Part shown: positions 33,049 through 46,035 of the stretch, in pieces
Numbering within the stretch: the stretch's first letter is position 1
Layout: each line of letters begins with the position of its first letter
Notes under the pieces: generated by a model
Database searches by the model: none
Told to the model about the DNA's origin: nothing
What the model saw: only the letters and a program-made list of their open reading frames with translations
Position numbers and translations under genes: made by a program
NCBI GenBank assembly: GCA_963693315.1
Contig: OY856187.1
Location: forward strand, 381,537,460 to 381,601,459
Direction of reading: 5' to 3'
From: Diogma glabrata
Taxonomy: Eukaryota; Arthropoda; Insecta; Diptera; Cylindrotomidae
DNA length: 64,000 bases

Positions 33049-35240
33049 TTGGTGCAAAATGGATACGGTTCTTTACTAAAAGAGTTTCCATATCTTACTG
33101 AACAACCTGATTACAACCATACAGTTAAACCCAACGTGGTCCATCATATAGTAACTGAAGGTAGACTTCCCTTTTCGCGACCACGGAGACTGGATCCAAT
33201 AAAACACCAAGCAGCAAAACTTGAATTTGGTCATATGGTCGAGCTTGGTATTTGCCAACCATCTTCTTCGCCTATTTCATCTCCACTTCACATGGTCAAA
33301 AAGAGAGACAATACCGATTGGCGTCCATGTGGAGACTACCGTCGAATCAATAGCGTGACTGTTCCGGATCGTTATCCAATCCCTCACATACCTAACTTTT
33401 CGATGTACTTACATGGCTGTAAAATCTTTTCGAAAACTGATCTTGTGAGAGCGTATCATTTTATACCAGTAGCCTACGATAACATTAACAACTCCTTTTG
33501 GTTTATTCGAGTTTACCCGAATGCCTTTTGGTCCTCGGAACGCGGCTCAAACTTTTCAGCGCTTCATGAATGAAGTTTGCAAAGACCTTGACTTTGTTTT
33601 CATCTACATTGACGATATATTAGTGGCAAGTAAAACCGAAGAAGAGCACATGAATCACTTAAAACATTTTTTTAAACGGTTGGTAGATTATGGTGTCAAC
33701 ATTAAGACATCTAAATGTATATTCGGTACCCAGTCGCTCAACTTCCTCAGTTACCTTATTAATACAGATGGCATATTGCCTTCACCGGATCGCGTAGAGG
33801 CCATCACAAACTACACTCAACCAACATCCATTAGACAAATTCAGCAATTCGTCGGCATGGTGAATTATTATCACCGCTACATCCCAAATTTAGCTGAATT
33901 GCGATCCCCAATTCATGCACACTTGGAAACTCTTTCAAAGATGCCCAAGAGTTCAAAAAATTTCTTTTGGCCAGACTCACTTAGTGCATCCTTCACCAAA
34001 ATCAAAAATGCATTAGCTTAGGCAACATTATTACCACACCCACTGAACGACTCACAGTTCAGCATCACTACTGATGCATCGAAAACTGCCATAGGTGCAG
34101 TACTTCAGCAAAATCAAAATGGATGTTGGGAGCCTTTAGCTTTCTTTTCAAAGAAGCTAAGTCCATCAGAGGTCAAATATTCTGCTTTCAATCGGAAACT
34201 GCTTGCTGTTTATAGTGCAATAAAGCACTTCACATATTTTGTAGAGGGTCTATCAATCACAATCTACACAGACCACAAACCTCTAACAACGGCAATTTTT
34301 ACCAAAATTGAATGCAGTCCACGCCCAACTCTCCATCTTGACTTTGTCAGTCAATTTACTACAGATAAAGAGCACGTTAAAGGTAAAGACAATGTAGTCG
34401 CCGATGCACTTTCACGTGCAGATGATCACGATATTGCTGCCTTGGCCCAAGTGTCCATTGATATCCACAAGATTGCAAACGCTCAACTCCAAGACGAAGA
34501 ACTTAAGAAGCTTCTTAATTAACCTCGTCCACTCTTATCTAAATTTAAACTGGAGTTAATACAAACAGCAAGTTTAAATTTATACTACGAAAATTCCACT
34601 GGTAAAAGCCGTCCATTTGTGCCAGAAGTCATGAGACGTGTACTCTACGATACTTTGCATGGTCTTTCACACCCCAGTAACCGAGCTTCGATAATTAATC
34701 TCGTCTAGGTTCTTCTGGCCAAATCTAAATAAAGATATTACACATTGGACAAAATCCTGCATACCTTGCCAAAAATCAAAAATCCAGAGACATATTCGCT
34801 CTGAACAAGGAACGTTTCAAATTCCTCAAGGAAAATTTGAGCACATTCATATGGATGTGGTCGGACCTCTCCCTTCTTCCAACAACTTTAAATATATACC
34901 AGCCATTGTCGATCGCTTTACACGCTGGCCTGAAGCTTATCCCATTTTAGATATGTCCGCTACCACTTTTGCTAAGACATTTGTCGAGCAATATATCTGA
35001 AGATTCGGAACTCCTCTTGAGATTACAACTGATCAAGTTAACAAGTTTGAATCAAAATTCTTTAATTCGCTTACAAAAATACTAGGCTCAAAACGTATTC
35101 GAACAACAGCCTACCATCCATCATTGTTTAATAAAAACAGTATCCAACATCAATCATATGTTCAAACCCTTGTGTTTGGTCTAAGCCTATTTTTGAGAAT
35201 GATGAAAGGAACTATATCGCTTTCTACAGCTGCTTATCTG
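33049..35240 (+). pseudogene. Ty3/gypsy retrotransposon (CsRn1-like) pol remnant, gag deleted
   Basis: Pol would supply protease, RT, RNase H and integrase for an LTR retrotransposon. Seen: the RT N-terminal part (33049-33573; [42 protein letters not shown]). A frameshift at about 33530 leads to [16 protein letters not shown] and FVFIYIDDILVAS (YIDD). After a stop at 34019 comes RNase H (TTDASKTAIGAVLQQN, YTDHKPL, NVVADALSR). The integrase is broken: HGLSHPS...CIPCQKSK zinc-binding remnants, HMDVVGPLPSSNNFKY and RFGTPLEITTDQ. RT begins within a few bases of the primer-binding site, so gag and protease are missing. No 3' LTR is recognised; similarity fades near 35240. Confidence 0.85.
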
Positions 35241-35263
35241 TTTCTGTGGTAGAATCAGTAGCA

Positions 35264-35288
35264 AATCTATCTATCTATCTATCTTCTA
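35264..35288. repeat. TCTA microsatellite
   Basis: Short TCTATCTATC run directly before a Helitron-like 5' end. Confidence 0.85.
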
Positions 35289-35490
35289 TCTATATATATA
35301 AAAATAAATGTTTGTTTGTTCGTTCGTATTTGGTAAACTGCGCAACCACTGCACCTATTTGAAAGGTATATTACGCCAGATGAACATAGGCTATATATTA
35401 TGCATATAAATGGAACCCTAGGGCCGTTATAATTATCTTAAGGGCTTTGGCCTAAAGGTTGATAATTATTTTAATTGGGTTTTTATTTAA
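35289..35490 (+). mobile_element. Helitron-like 5' segment
   Basis: It begins TCTATATATATAAAAATAAA followed by TGTTTGTTTGTTCG and CAACCACTGCACC. This is the recurrent 5' architecture of insect Helitron/Helentron elements. It contains a small hairpin (ATAATTATC...GATAATTAT). It runs straight into an inverted Helitron 3' end at 35491. Confidence 0.6.
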
Positions 35491-35930
35491 ACTAGGAGGG
35501 CCCGGCGTGCTTCGCTACGCTTATAAATAAAGTTTTTGCGTAGACATTTTGTTGACGTAGAAGCAATGATTTCAAAAAGTGGTAATGAGAAATGCTAGCA
35601 TATAATTTTTAATTTTTCTTTTTAAATATATGAATGAAAAATAATCAGAACTCTAGCTGATCAGTTCGGATATATGAAAAATTAGCGATCAAATAAGTTA
35701 GAGATCAAATAAGCTTACTTGAAAACTTATTTGATCGCTAATTTGTCATATATCCGAACTGATCAGCTAGAGTTCTGATTATTTTTCATTCATATATTTA
35801 AAAAGAAAAACTAAAAATTATATGCTAGCATTTCTCATTACCACTTTTTGAAATCATTGCTTCAACGTCAACAAAATGTCTACGCAAAACTTTATTTATA
35901 ACGTAGCGAAGCACGCCGGGCCCTCCTAGT
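35491..35930. mobile_element. 440-bp palindrome of two inverted Helitron 3' ends
   Basis: Arms of about 205 bp (35491-35700 and 35724-35930) are near-identical reverse complements around a loop of about 23 nt. Each outer end is a GCTTCGCTACG / CGTAGCGAAGC segment, then GGCCCTCCTAG followed by T: CTAG|T on the plus strand at 35926-35930, and the mirror image at 35491-35495. CTRR followed by T is the Helitron 3' terminus. One arm has a diverged partner at 39931-40115. Confidence 0.78.
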
Positions 35931-37272
<1,342 letters not shown>

Positions 37273-37295
37273 GATATGAGATATAACGAAAACGA

Positions 37296-38520
37296 CCGGC
37301 ACTCTCACGGTTGTTGAGGTAGATCAAAAAAATTTTCTGTACTTGTGTGTTCTAATAATATCTTGGACAAGCTCGTGAATCAGCAAAATCCGACACGTGG
37401 TTAAGGAACTAGAAGCTTTTTTCTGAAAAAAATTGATTTTTTAAAACCGTTATAACGGCCGTTTGGATACTAATATAGAACTGTAGCTTTCCAGCGTGCC
37501 TTTTTTAACAGAGTCTCTCATCTTTGGAATGCCTTACCTTCCTGGGTTTTCCCTGATGAATTTAATCCTCAAGGCTTTAAAGTTAACGTTCATAAATTTC
37601 TCAGAGAATCCTAATTTGCATTCCATTCTTATCCCTAGTTGGCATGGTATCTTCGGATATTCAGAGACGTTAATTTATAATTTATTATAATTAACACTAA
37701 ACATGCCTAACTTTGAATAAAAAAAAAAAAAAAAAAAAACAAATTTAGAATTTTTGGAATCTGTTTTATCAATTTGTTTTAAAAATAGACCTCTGCAGTT
37801 AGAGGTTCTTGAGTGAGTGGCTCCAACAAAAAAGTTTGCAAAAAAAATTTTTTTTTTTTAACAACTGGCACTCTCACGGTCGCATTTATAAGGCCAGATC
37901 AAAAAACCTTTTCCAAAAATATGCGTTTTATTAATATCTTGGACAAGTTCGTAAATCAGCCCAATCCAACACATGGTTAAGAAACTAGAAGCTTTATACT
38001 AGAAAAAATTCTGTTTTTTAGATCCGTTATAACGGCCGTTTGGATTCTAATATTTTTAAAAACTTCATAAATTTAGAATCTTTGAAGCCTTTTTAATCAG
38101 TTTCTTTCAAAAAAAAAAGACCTCTGCAGTTGGAGGTTTCTGAGTGAGCGGCTCCAACCAAAAACCTTGTAAAACACAAAATGCGTTTGAATCAACCGGC
38201 GCTCTCACGGTTGCATTTGTGGAACCAGATCAAAAAACCTTTCTTAAAAATGTGTGTTTTAATAATATCTTGGACGAGTTCGTAAATCAGAAAAATCTGA
38301 CACATGGTTAAGGAACTACGGGCTTTATACTAGAAAAAAAAGTGATTTTTTTAATCCGTTATAACGGCCGTTTGGATACTAATATTTTTTAAATATTCAT
38401 AAATTTAAAATCTGTGGAAACATTTTAATCCGTTTCTAATAAATATAAATCTCTGCAGTAAGAGGTTTTTGACTTGTTGGCTTCAACAAAAAAGTTTGCA
38501 ACAATCCCCAACTACAATTT
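37296..38520. repeat. Tandem repeat, 331-bp unit, three copies
   Basis: Units start at CCGGCACTCTCACGG (37296), CTGGCACTCTCACGG (37865) and CCGGCGCTCTCACGG (38196). All share TAATATCTTGGAC, ACATGGTTAAG, the palindrome CCGTTATAACGG followed by CCGTTTGGA, and CTCTGCAGTNAGAGG. Unit 1 is lengthened by a LINE fragment at 37486-37739. Divergence between units is moderate. Confidence 0.9.
37486..37739 (+). pseudogene. LINE family A 3' end, 5'-truncated, inserted in satellite
   Basis: The frame reads RAFFNRVSHLWNALPSWVF, PDEFNPQGFKVNVHKFL, then a stop at 37609-37611, matching the C terminus of the LINE at 19216-22345. The 3' UTR shares CATGGTATCTTCGGATATTC and ends in an A20-type tail (about 37720-37739). 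It interrupts a satellite unit with apparent loss of about 15 bp of the unit. No clear target duplication. Confidence 0.88.
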
Positions 38521-38529
38521 CCAAAAACC

Positions 38530-39234
38530 TTATAACAGTCAATGTCAACCTTATAACAGTCAAAAAATAAAAGATTTGAATAGAATAAATAAATTTTTTT
38601 TTCTTAGAAATAAACTATTTTGATATTTTGCAGTAATTGCACGACATATGATATAGAATAGGTTTGTGTCATAAATTGTCACACACATGTTCTGTGGTAG
38701 ATTTGATATTTGTTTGTTGCAAAATTGGATAGATATAATTTTGTTTGTAGGTAGCTAATTTTCTTTTTAAAATTTGTTCGATATCTGTTTTAAATTAGTT
38801 TGTTTTGTTTAAACTAATCTGATACATTAGATTCTACTGGCACACAAAAATGTCTGATCTCGAAATCTACCTATTTCTAGCGGATATACGTGCCGCTTGG
38901 ACTTTTTTTTAAATAAAATGTGTTTTGGTTACTAAAGGAATTACAATGTGTGTCATATATGCAGGATTGAGGAAAACAATGCGTCACATGATATTGGTAT
39001 ATGCTTCTAGCACTAGGATAATTAGTAACCCAATTTTGGCTTTGCTTTCCTGCAAATTTGAAAAAAAAAAAAGTATTTTATTTTTATTTCCTCCATCCTA
39101 TCATGAAATATTGCCCTATGTCGTACATTATTATGTGAAAGGATTTATTATTTAGTTTTCCAATCCTTAAAAAGAATATAAAAATCCGAAAAAAAGAAAT
39201 TTTCGTTCATCTACGTTTTAAAAAGCATGATGTT
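38530..39234. other. No recognised feature
   Basis: AT-rich. A direct repeat TATAACAGTCAA lies at about 38530-38565. No gene recognised. Confidence 0.45.
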
Positions 39235-39300
39235 GTGGAACCTAGGTCTTAAAAGGTTTTTGTGTGTTGTTGTGACACATATTGTAATTCAAAATATGTC
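39235..39300 (+). repeat. LINE family B 3' UTR fragment
   Basis: CCTAGGTCTTAAAAGGTTTT followed by GTTGTTGTGACACATATTG matches the 3' UTR of the LINE at 4979-5700 (reverse complement) and the tail at 59862-59934. No poly(A) here; it is cut by the following Helitron helicase debris. Confidence 0.7.
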
Positions 39301-39349
39301 AAATACTTTGAAATTGCACAAATTTTTTTGAAGTTTTCGGTGAAAAAGA

Positions 39350-39660
39350 TGATGAACAATGTCATTGAAGCTACAATTTTAAATGGAAAATTCGAAGGGG
39401 AAGATGCAGTGTTACTACGTATTCCAATGGTACCAACAGATATGGTATTTGAATTCAAACGTTTAGTCTCCAGTGCAACTATTGCAATGACCATCAACAA
39501 AGCACAAGGACAGTTACTGCAAGTATGTGGACTAGATATGGAGAATACGTGCTTCTCATCATGCTTCTCACACTGTATGTGATTAACGCGTTAAGAAAAC
39601 CTTCTGATTTATTCGTGTACGCACTAGATGGAAAAACAAAAAATATAGATTTCCCACAAG
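39350..39660 (+). pseudogene. Helitron Pif1-like helicase C-terminal fragment
   Basis: Helitrons encode a Rep/helicase protein for rolling-circle transposition. Seen: NVIEATILNGKFEGEDAVLL, RIPMVPTDMVFEFKRL, then ATIAMTINKAQGQ, the conserved C-terminal Pif1-type helicase box (AMTINKAQGQS in the family), and QVCGLDMENTCFS. A shift after CFS destroys the GQLYVACSRV box, leaving only ENLLIYSCTH-like and KTKNIVYP-like traces. The rest of the helicase, the Rep domain and the zinc-finger region are absent. It lies about 270 bp before a Helitron 3'-end relic (39931-40115) in the same orientation. Confidence 0.82.
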
Positions 39661-39930
39661 CGAATAAACAAATAAAATTAAATTGACATTTTGAAATTCT
39701 TTCCATTTTAAAATAAATAAGTTGCAATAAAAATGACACAATGTAAATTGAATTTGAAAGCATTTTAAATTTTCAGAAAACCGTCTTTAGGACAGTTTTT
39801 GTGTGTTTCGTGTCGGAAACAAATACAATGCATGAGCACTGTGAACATTTGTGAATCTATTTTTGTTCTGTATAATGTTTTATATAGAGATGACACACCT
39901 CTACTAATTCAACAAGTTGTTTAGATTGTT

Positions 39931-40115
39931 TTATTGCTTACTTGAAAACATATTGGCAGATCGCTAATTTTTCATATATCCGAACTGATCAGCTAGAATG
40001 CTGATTATTTTTCAATCATACTTTTAAAATGAAAAATTAAAAATTACACTATCATTTCTCATTATAACTTTTTGAAATCATTGCTCCTATACGTCAACAA
40101 AATTCTATAAAATTT
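39931..40115 (+). mobile_element. Helitron 3'-end relic
   Basis: CTTACTTGAAAAC, AGATCGCTAATTTTTCATA, TATCCGAACTGATCAGCTAGA and TTTTTGAAATCATTGCT match the right arm of the palindrome at 35724-35880 in order. It stops before the terminal GGGCCCTCCTAG. About 85-90 percent similar by eye. Confidence 0.75.
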
Positions 40116-42040
40116 TTAATTCAATTTGAAATTTTAAAAGAAGTTGATACCTAGAAAAAAATTCTGGCTATGCAACAGATTGACATGGATCATGCGTTTT
40201 ACTGCGGCCTTTTAATGAAATTTTGATGTTGATGTATCGGACTACTTTATGGCATATGCCATCAACATGTCAACATTCTAACACGACTTAAGAACCCAAT
40301 TTTCTTTATATTTTGATTAAATTTAGCGTCCAACAATGTTTTATTAAAAACGTATTGTCAACTGTAATAAGTTTTAGGTAATGCTACCAAATTAATGTTA
40401 TTGACCTATAATATTGTACAATGTTTTTACAGTGAATTATTTTAATCTCATGTAGGATCGTAGTGGGGAGAATTTAATACTGTTGTACGTAGAAATATAA
40501 AACTAAATATTTATATAAACAATAGAGAAATATGACCTTAGTAATCGATACTCAGATAACCAAGAGCAATGTAATTCAATCCTATTATGTGTACCTCTAT
40601 CTGTCTATTATTAGCTTATACTTTATCAGCGTATTGATATACTGGTGTATATTTGTAATTACTTCTTGCTATAAACAATGCAGAGATACGATCTTAAAGT
40701 AATCGATAGTAAGATTAAAAAATAAAAATGAAATGCTTAATCTTAAAAAAATTCTATCCCTAGAAATTACTTGGAAATAATCGTAGTTAGCTATTATTCA
40801 GATAATCTGATAAGCTTTCAATTAATTCAATTTAAATTCACAGTACAAAGTAAATAACACAAATCAACAGGTTTTGTTGTTAAGGTTGAAGTTGAATAAT
40901 TTTTATTTTTCATTCTAAAAAGGTCAACATTTTCCTTTAACCCCTGAAAGCTTTTAAACCGATTTTAAACAAGCGTTTTTTTGATTGGAAAGGCTCCCCT
41001 CAAAGATTTTTGATTTCAATACTGCACAGTTTAATTTAAACACAGAAAAATCGAGTGCATCAAAGACCATCCAAATTCCCAGAAAAAAAATGAACTGTCA
41101 TACCACAACTTTCACTATTGAATAAAAATAAACCCGTAATTTTATCTGTGATTCCTCTGCCCCAACTGCTTATGTTGTGTTGATGTTGTTGGCAAAGTAA
41201 AACCCTTAATGAGCCCCTCTTAATTGGTTGGTATGTTTATCCAAAAGACCCTTTCTTTTGAATATCCAAAACAATCCAACTCCTATACAAGTTGTTGAAC
41301 CAAAAACAACATTTTCCCCTGCTGTAAGCAATAAACAAATAGTGTAGTGCAGAAGACCCAAAGAACAAAGTAGAATGAAACCATTCGTCAATCCAAGCAA
41401 CCGGAATCGACATCCATCAAATAGACCAAATAAAATGTTCAGTTTCCATTCAAAATAAATTTTCGTCCGATACACTACATTTCAGTAACCCCCTAACAAA
41501 ACATCCTCTAAGGAGATCACTAACACAGTGGCAAACAAATTTGAATGACCAGCAATGTAAAGTTTCTACTCAGCCTAACGAAACATCACAGGACAGGGTG
41601 GGAGGGCATTAATGGAAACCACAAATAACCATCAATGTTCATCTTCTGCTGTTCCGTCATTCTGTTGGTGTATCATCTTTATGGTTTTTGAAAGCAATAC
41701 AACCGAGTTGGATGTCAATGTGAGAGGAAACATGCGATTGGCACAAAAGAGGTCCTAGTGACCGAATTCTTTCAGTTTTTTTTACTATAGATATTAATGT
41801 TTACTAAAAATACGATCGATTACAGGGCAGATCCTAAACATCAAATAGGGTCCCGAGCAATACACTCTTATTTAATCCAGTGGTATGGCTGCCGTGCCGA
41901 GGAGATCGATTACCTGATGGTGATATTTATCAGTTGCTAACAGCACACAACTCAGGGTTAGTTCTTTCTATGCAGTATTGTGGCCTGCTAAAGTAATGCT
42001 GCTCTGCTTGATTCGATCGTCTTTCCGACCATTCTCGTGG
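40116..42040. other. No recognised feature
   Basis: No convincing coding signal. The 89-codon minus frame at 41206-41475 is hydrophobic without a family match. GC content rises after 41800, where GTCCCGAGC and GGTATGGCTGCCGTGCCGAG may be leader sequence of the decayed LINE that follows. Confidence 0.4.
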
Positions 42041-42239
42041 TAACATAATGGAAAAAAATTACAAACAAAAAACAGATCCCCACAAATGCATACACATATG
42101 TACACAAAAAAACATTACGACATCTAAAATCATTAACACAGAACCAGATGAACATGCTGTAAACGGTAAAACGTCCACAGATCTATAATTTCAAAAATCT
42201 GGCAATAACTCCACCCCTACTTCGTAGGCTAGTGAAAAT

Positions 42240-44640
42240 CTTCAGGTCGTGTCACACATGGCTATTGGAGATTTAAACAGGTTTCTGGTACAGACGGAAT
42301 CGGAGGTCAGCAAATCTTCGGAGATGGAGACTTCTGAACCCACTGGAACAATTGGAAAAATTGGAAAGTTGTCATTGGCTCAATGAAGATGAAAAGGAGG
42401 AAATCTAAGGCTCATTCCTCACTGCAAACAGATATTATAGAGTAGATTACTACCTCTAACGGTCTATTTGCAACAACACCTCCCTTAGAGATGAGGGCTG
42501 AGATGATTGAGCAGACTTGTCTACTAATCACTTCGGCCCTACGTACAAGGTAAGCCTTCATATAGGTCACAATAAACCTACCTGTATAGGCAAAGCAAAT
42601 CTCACAAAAGCAGAAAGGCTTCGAGTGATAATGCCTCAAAGATTTTATCCAAGCCGACAACAACGACGGGTCCCCGAATAAGGTTGTATCAAGACGTGCT
42701 AGCCCAGTCAAGAAAGAAATAGTTGGAATTATTGAAACAAATAATGGAACGCTCAGAAGATATGCTGGAACAAAAAGGAAGTCTGCCATCGTTTGAAGGG
42801 TGTTGATGAAGGAAGGAAAACTTTATTTCCGATCTTCAAACGACGGAGGAAATTCCTGCTTGCATTCTATGGGAAGGAGCAAGGTTTTCAACAATGAATA
42901 GTTGTGGTCACCCTGAGATACATGAATCCCGAAATTTGGATGCCAGGTCAAAAACAATCTGTTGATGTAAACCTCCTGCACATTTTTTTCGATCAAGATA
43001 GTGCAAAAGCAATATCCAATCGGAAAACGAAACTTTTCTTCTTCTGTTGTTCTTCTGTAGAAGTAAAGTGTGTTGAACTTGAAGACATAAGTGAAAACCA
43101 CTGTTATGATAGCAGTGGACCAGCTTGAGTTCCTACGAATGAATCTGCAACATAGCATAAGTGAGTCATATAATCTTATGGCTTCATTTGCTAAAAAGTT
43201 GTATACAAAAACATTAATATTTCAGGAGCCATACAAAACTATAAAAACAGAGTATCCGTTTTTTTTATGAAACGCTGGGACATTCTGTATGGAGGGGGAC
43301 AAAGCGAGACCAGAGAAAACCGGAATAGCGCGACATCAATTCACATCACGTGGGACTAGAAAAGTACCAATAACAACAACACAGGCTAGTCTCTTCTAGA
43401 GTACTTGACTACTACTAATTTGGAAATTCTAAATTCAGGAAGATAGCACACTTTTGTTAACTCCCGGCGGTAAGAAAACCATAGACATCATTCTATGCTC
43501 CAGTACTCTTCTAGAAGACATCAGGAGCTGGAGAGTGTATGCGGACATATCTATGAGCGATAACATATATATTCATTTTCCAGTAAAAGCAATCCCAGCC
43601 GAGGGTCGCGTCTGCCGGAATCTATAACAAACAGATTGGGTATAGTTCAGAGGCTTTGTGGAGGAGAAATAGACTATTAAAAGCATTACCTCAGTCCAGG
43701 CTATTGAACAGGCCGTTGACCAACTACACAATCTGTAAGTCCGGGAATTTGGGAGCTCGTGCCCCGAACATGATTGTAGACCAGTTCTTATTTCAATTTA
43801 ATGATAACGTGCTAAACACATACGGCTATGCTGATGATGTTAGTATTCTTTTGAAAGGAGACAATAAAAGGCATCTCTGCTGAAAAATGCAGAACGCCCT
43901 GGACATTACCAACAATTGGTGTCGAAAGAATGGTCTAACGATCAATGTTTTTAAAACACAGTTAATTTCGTTTACCAACAGAAGGAAACTACTTCACTCT
44001 TCATTCAATCGGTAATAACACATTAACACTCCAAGATAGTGTGAAGTATCTTGATGTCATTCTCGACAAGCGTCTCGACTAAGCTGCTCATATTAAGACC
44101 AAATGTGCAAACACAACTTGAGTCCTGTGGCAGTACAGGAGGACTTTTGGTGGCAAATGGGCTAAATTCAAAAATGGTCTACTGACTGTATAAAGTAGTT
44201 GTCAGACCCATTGTCAGATATGTGTCTCTTGCATGATTCTAGAAAACTTTTGTTAGGAATGCGATCAAAAAACAGGAGGTAGTACAAAGGCTTACTTGCT
44301 TATGTATCACTAGTACTTTCAGGTTGAGGTGTTTGCCATAAAAGCAGCATCGAGACAAGCAACAGAAATTAAGTAGTCTGGCCAAGTGATTATTAGTTTT
44401 AGGTTGCTCTGGAAAACTACACTATTAAGTCAAAAAAAGTGCAATATTGTTCTAGGTCCAGGGCATAGTTCTCGGGAACGAATAAGCCAAAGCAAAGAGC
44501 TTCGCATGCAGGCTCATATGCCCGGAACCAGTAATTTGTAGATCGAAAGGTATAGGATTAAACCGCTAGTTCTTCTTCGATCCAGTTACTCCTAATGAAA
44601 GGACACAAAAAAATGAAGGGTTTAAATGGTGTTCACTCCA
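42240..44640 (+). pseudogene. R1-like non-LTR retrotransposon, heavily decayed
   Basis: Pieces in correct order on the plus strand: an ORF1-like stretch near 42250-42390. The endonuclease start reads LEFLRMNLQHSISESYNLMA, then KTLIFQEPYK (43124-43240). An endonuclease C-terminal part reads LLEYLTTTNLEILNSG, KKTIDIILCSSTLLEDI and SWRVYADISMSDN (43400-43570). An RT piece reads NTYGYADDVSILLKGD (YADD), CRKNGLTINVFKTQLISF (43800-43975) and SVKYLDVILDKRLD. The 3' portion has recognisable traces to about 44500 and a possible 3' UTR. Large internal deletions remove most of the RT before YADD. The NLQHSKxA start and the KYLGVxLDxxL block suggest the R1/TRAS group. Confidence 0.68.
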
Positions 44641-44699
44641 AAGGTGATCCGGCCAACTACCGGCTTTCTGTTAAATCTGACCCGGTCAGACTGTAGGCT

Positions 44700-45314
44700 A
44701 ATGGTGTGACTACTAACAGCTAACCATTATGTGAATATGCATATGGTACGCCTTCGAGTAGAATATGATCCAACATTCCCTTTTTTTCTTGAAGACGATA
44801 AAACAGTCTTTCACCTTGTGAGGAAATGTTTAGCTCCCTCAGGGCTCCGAAGTGGCATGTCAGAATCAAACTATCTAATGATAGAATATTTCTGCAAAGC
44901 ATATTTCAAGGCTATAAGCTTTTTACAAAAAGGTCTTTTGCTCATGAATACGAGGATGACACAAAGGACTTAGCAGTCTGCTGTAAGACAAAGTGTAAAA
45001 TATAAGACTGATCTCACTATGCGTAGAATTATTATAGAGTGAAGCTGATGTAATATCTATCTGGATCAACCCGACTAGAGTTCTTATTTCGGTTCGAATA
45101 TGGATGATGTTTGACCAACCAAACTGGGCATTCGGCTCTAATGAGCATTACATATGACGACCTAATGCTGAAAGTAACGCATGTCCACATTCGTATTCCA
45201 TTTGGACTAGCTAATGCGGACTGCATTAGGTCTAAATTTGTGCTGCCGAAGAATATTTTCTGAATGCAGCAAACTATACTATGACTAAATCACGGCCTAA
45301 TAAAAATAAAAAAA
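44700..45314. other. No recognised feature
   Basis: Overlapping open frames on both strands (44720-44973, 45032-45226), neither with a recognisable motif. Confidence 0.4.
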
Positions 45315-45456
45315 TCAATGTGATTCAATCATATTTCCATATTTTTTCCTGATGAAGTTCACAAGCGGTCACCCGTTTAAGTTGTAAACCTTCACAGTGT
45401 TGCTTAACCTCCTTGTAAGTGATGTTGTCGTCTTAGCCAGTTCTCCATCTCTCCCA
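45315..45456 (-). ncRNA. 5S-rRNA-like module, copy 2 (possible SINE3-type SINE)
   Basis: On the minus strand: AGGTTAAGCAACA (45410-45398), 23 nt, then GGGTGACCGCTTG (45374-45362), as in copy 1 at 16777-16917 and with 5S spacing. The non-5S tail (CTTCATCAG...GAAATATGATTG...CACATTGA) is also shared. After it comes a T run and ATTT-type tail, which could be a polymerase III terminator or SINE tail. No LINE ORF follows here. So the module occurs both attached to a LINE and alone. Confidence 0.68.
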
Positions 45457-46035
45457 TAAAAATTTCTTATCATCATTGATTATTTCTGAGTTTTTATATA
45501 TTTCTTCGATTTGTATGATTACAATTCATCTTTGCCTAACTTTTTAATTTCTAAAATATGATGTACTGTCAAATTCTCAAAAACAACTGCCTCTTTTTCT
45601 AGCTTGGTACCCAAAACGTAACATTTCCATTCATCACAATAAAGTTAGAAATTCTCAAAATAACTTCATTGTTTTTCAATTGAACTATAGAATCCATTCA
45701 TTTTTATCGATTGACTATTATACTCATTGGTATGAAAAACTGTTGCTGCAAAAATACATCTTTCAAATAAAGGTCCTAAGCCAGTTGCCTAACAAAGTTT
45801 TTAAGAATGAGGGGTGGAATACCGTCGGGGCCAGCAGATTTGTTGATATTGATAGAACAAAAGTTTATTATTGGACAACAAGCTGTTGACTTGACAACAG
45901 TTGAAGAACGAATGGTTGTTCAATAAATAGTGAGTCCATGGATGCCTCTACACAGAACAACTTGAGAAGACTACCTTCAAAGTCGTATTTCTTGGGAAAT
46001 TTGATATATTATGGTCAAGTCTTGTATAAGCTTCT
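45457..46035. other. No recognised feature
   Basis: AT-rich. The frame at 45680-45889 has a short GVEYRRGQQIC-like trace in another frame (about 45808-45842) resembling the LINE NxxKAxGxDGIP region, too short to call. Confidence 0.35.

Noticed and set aside
41206..41475. 89-codon hydrophobic minus-strand frame as a membrane protein
   Set aside because: No start context, family motif or neighbour support; AT-rich hydrophobic frames are expected by chance.
42412..43158. Minus-strand frames of 125 and 111 codons
   Set aside because: They overlap the plus-strand R1-like LINE remnant and show no family motif.
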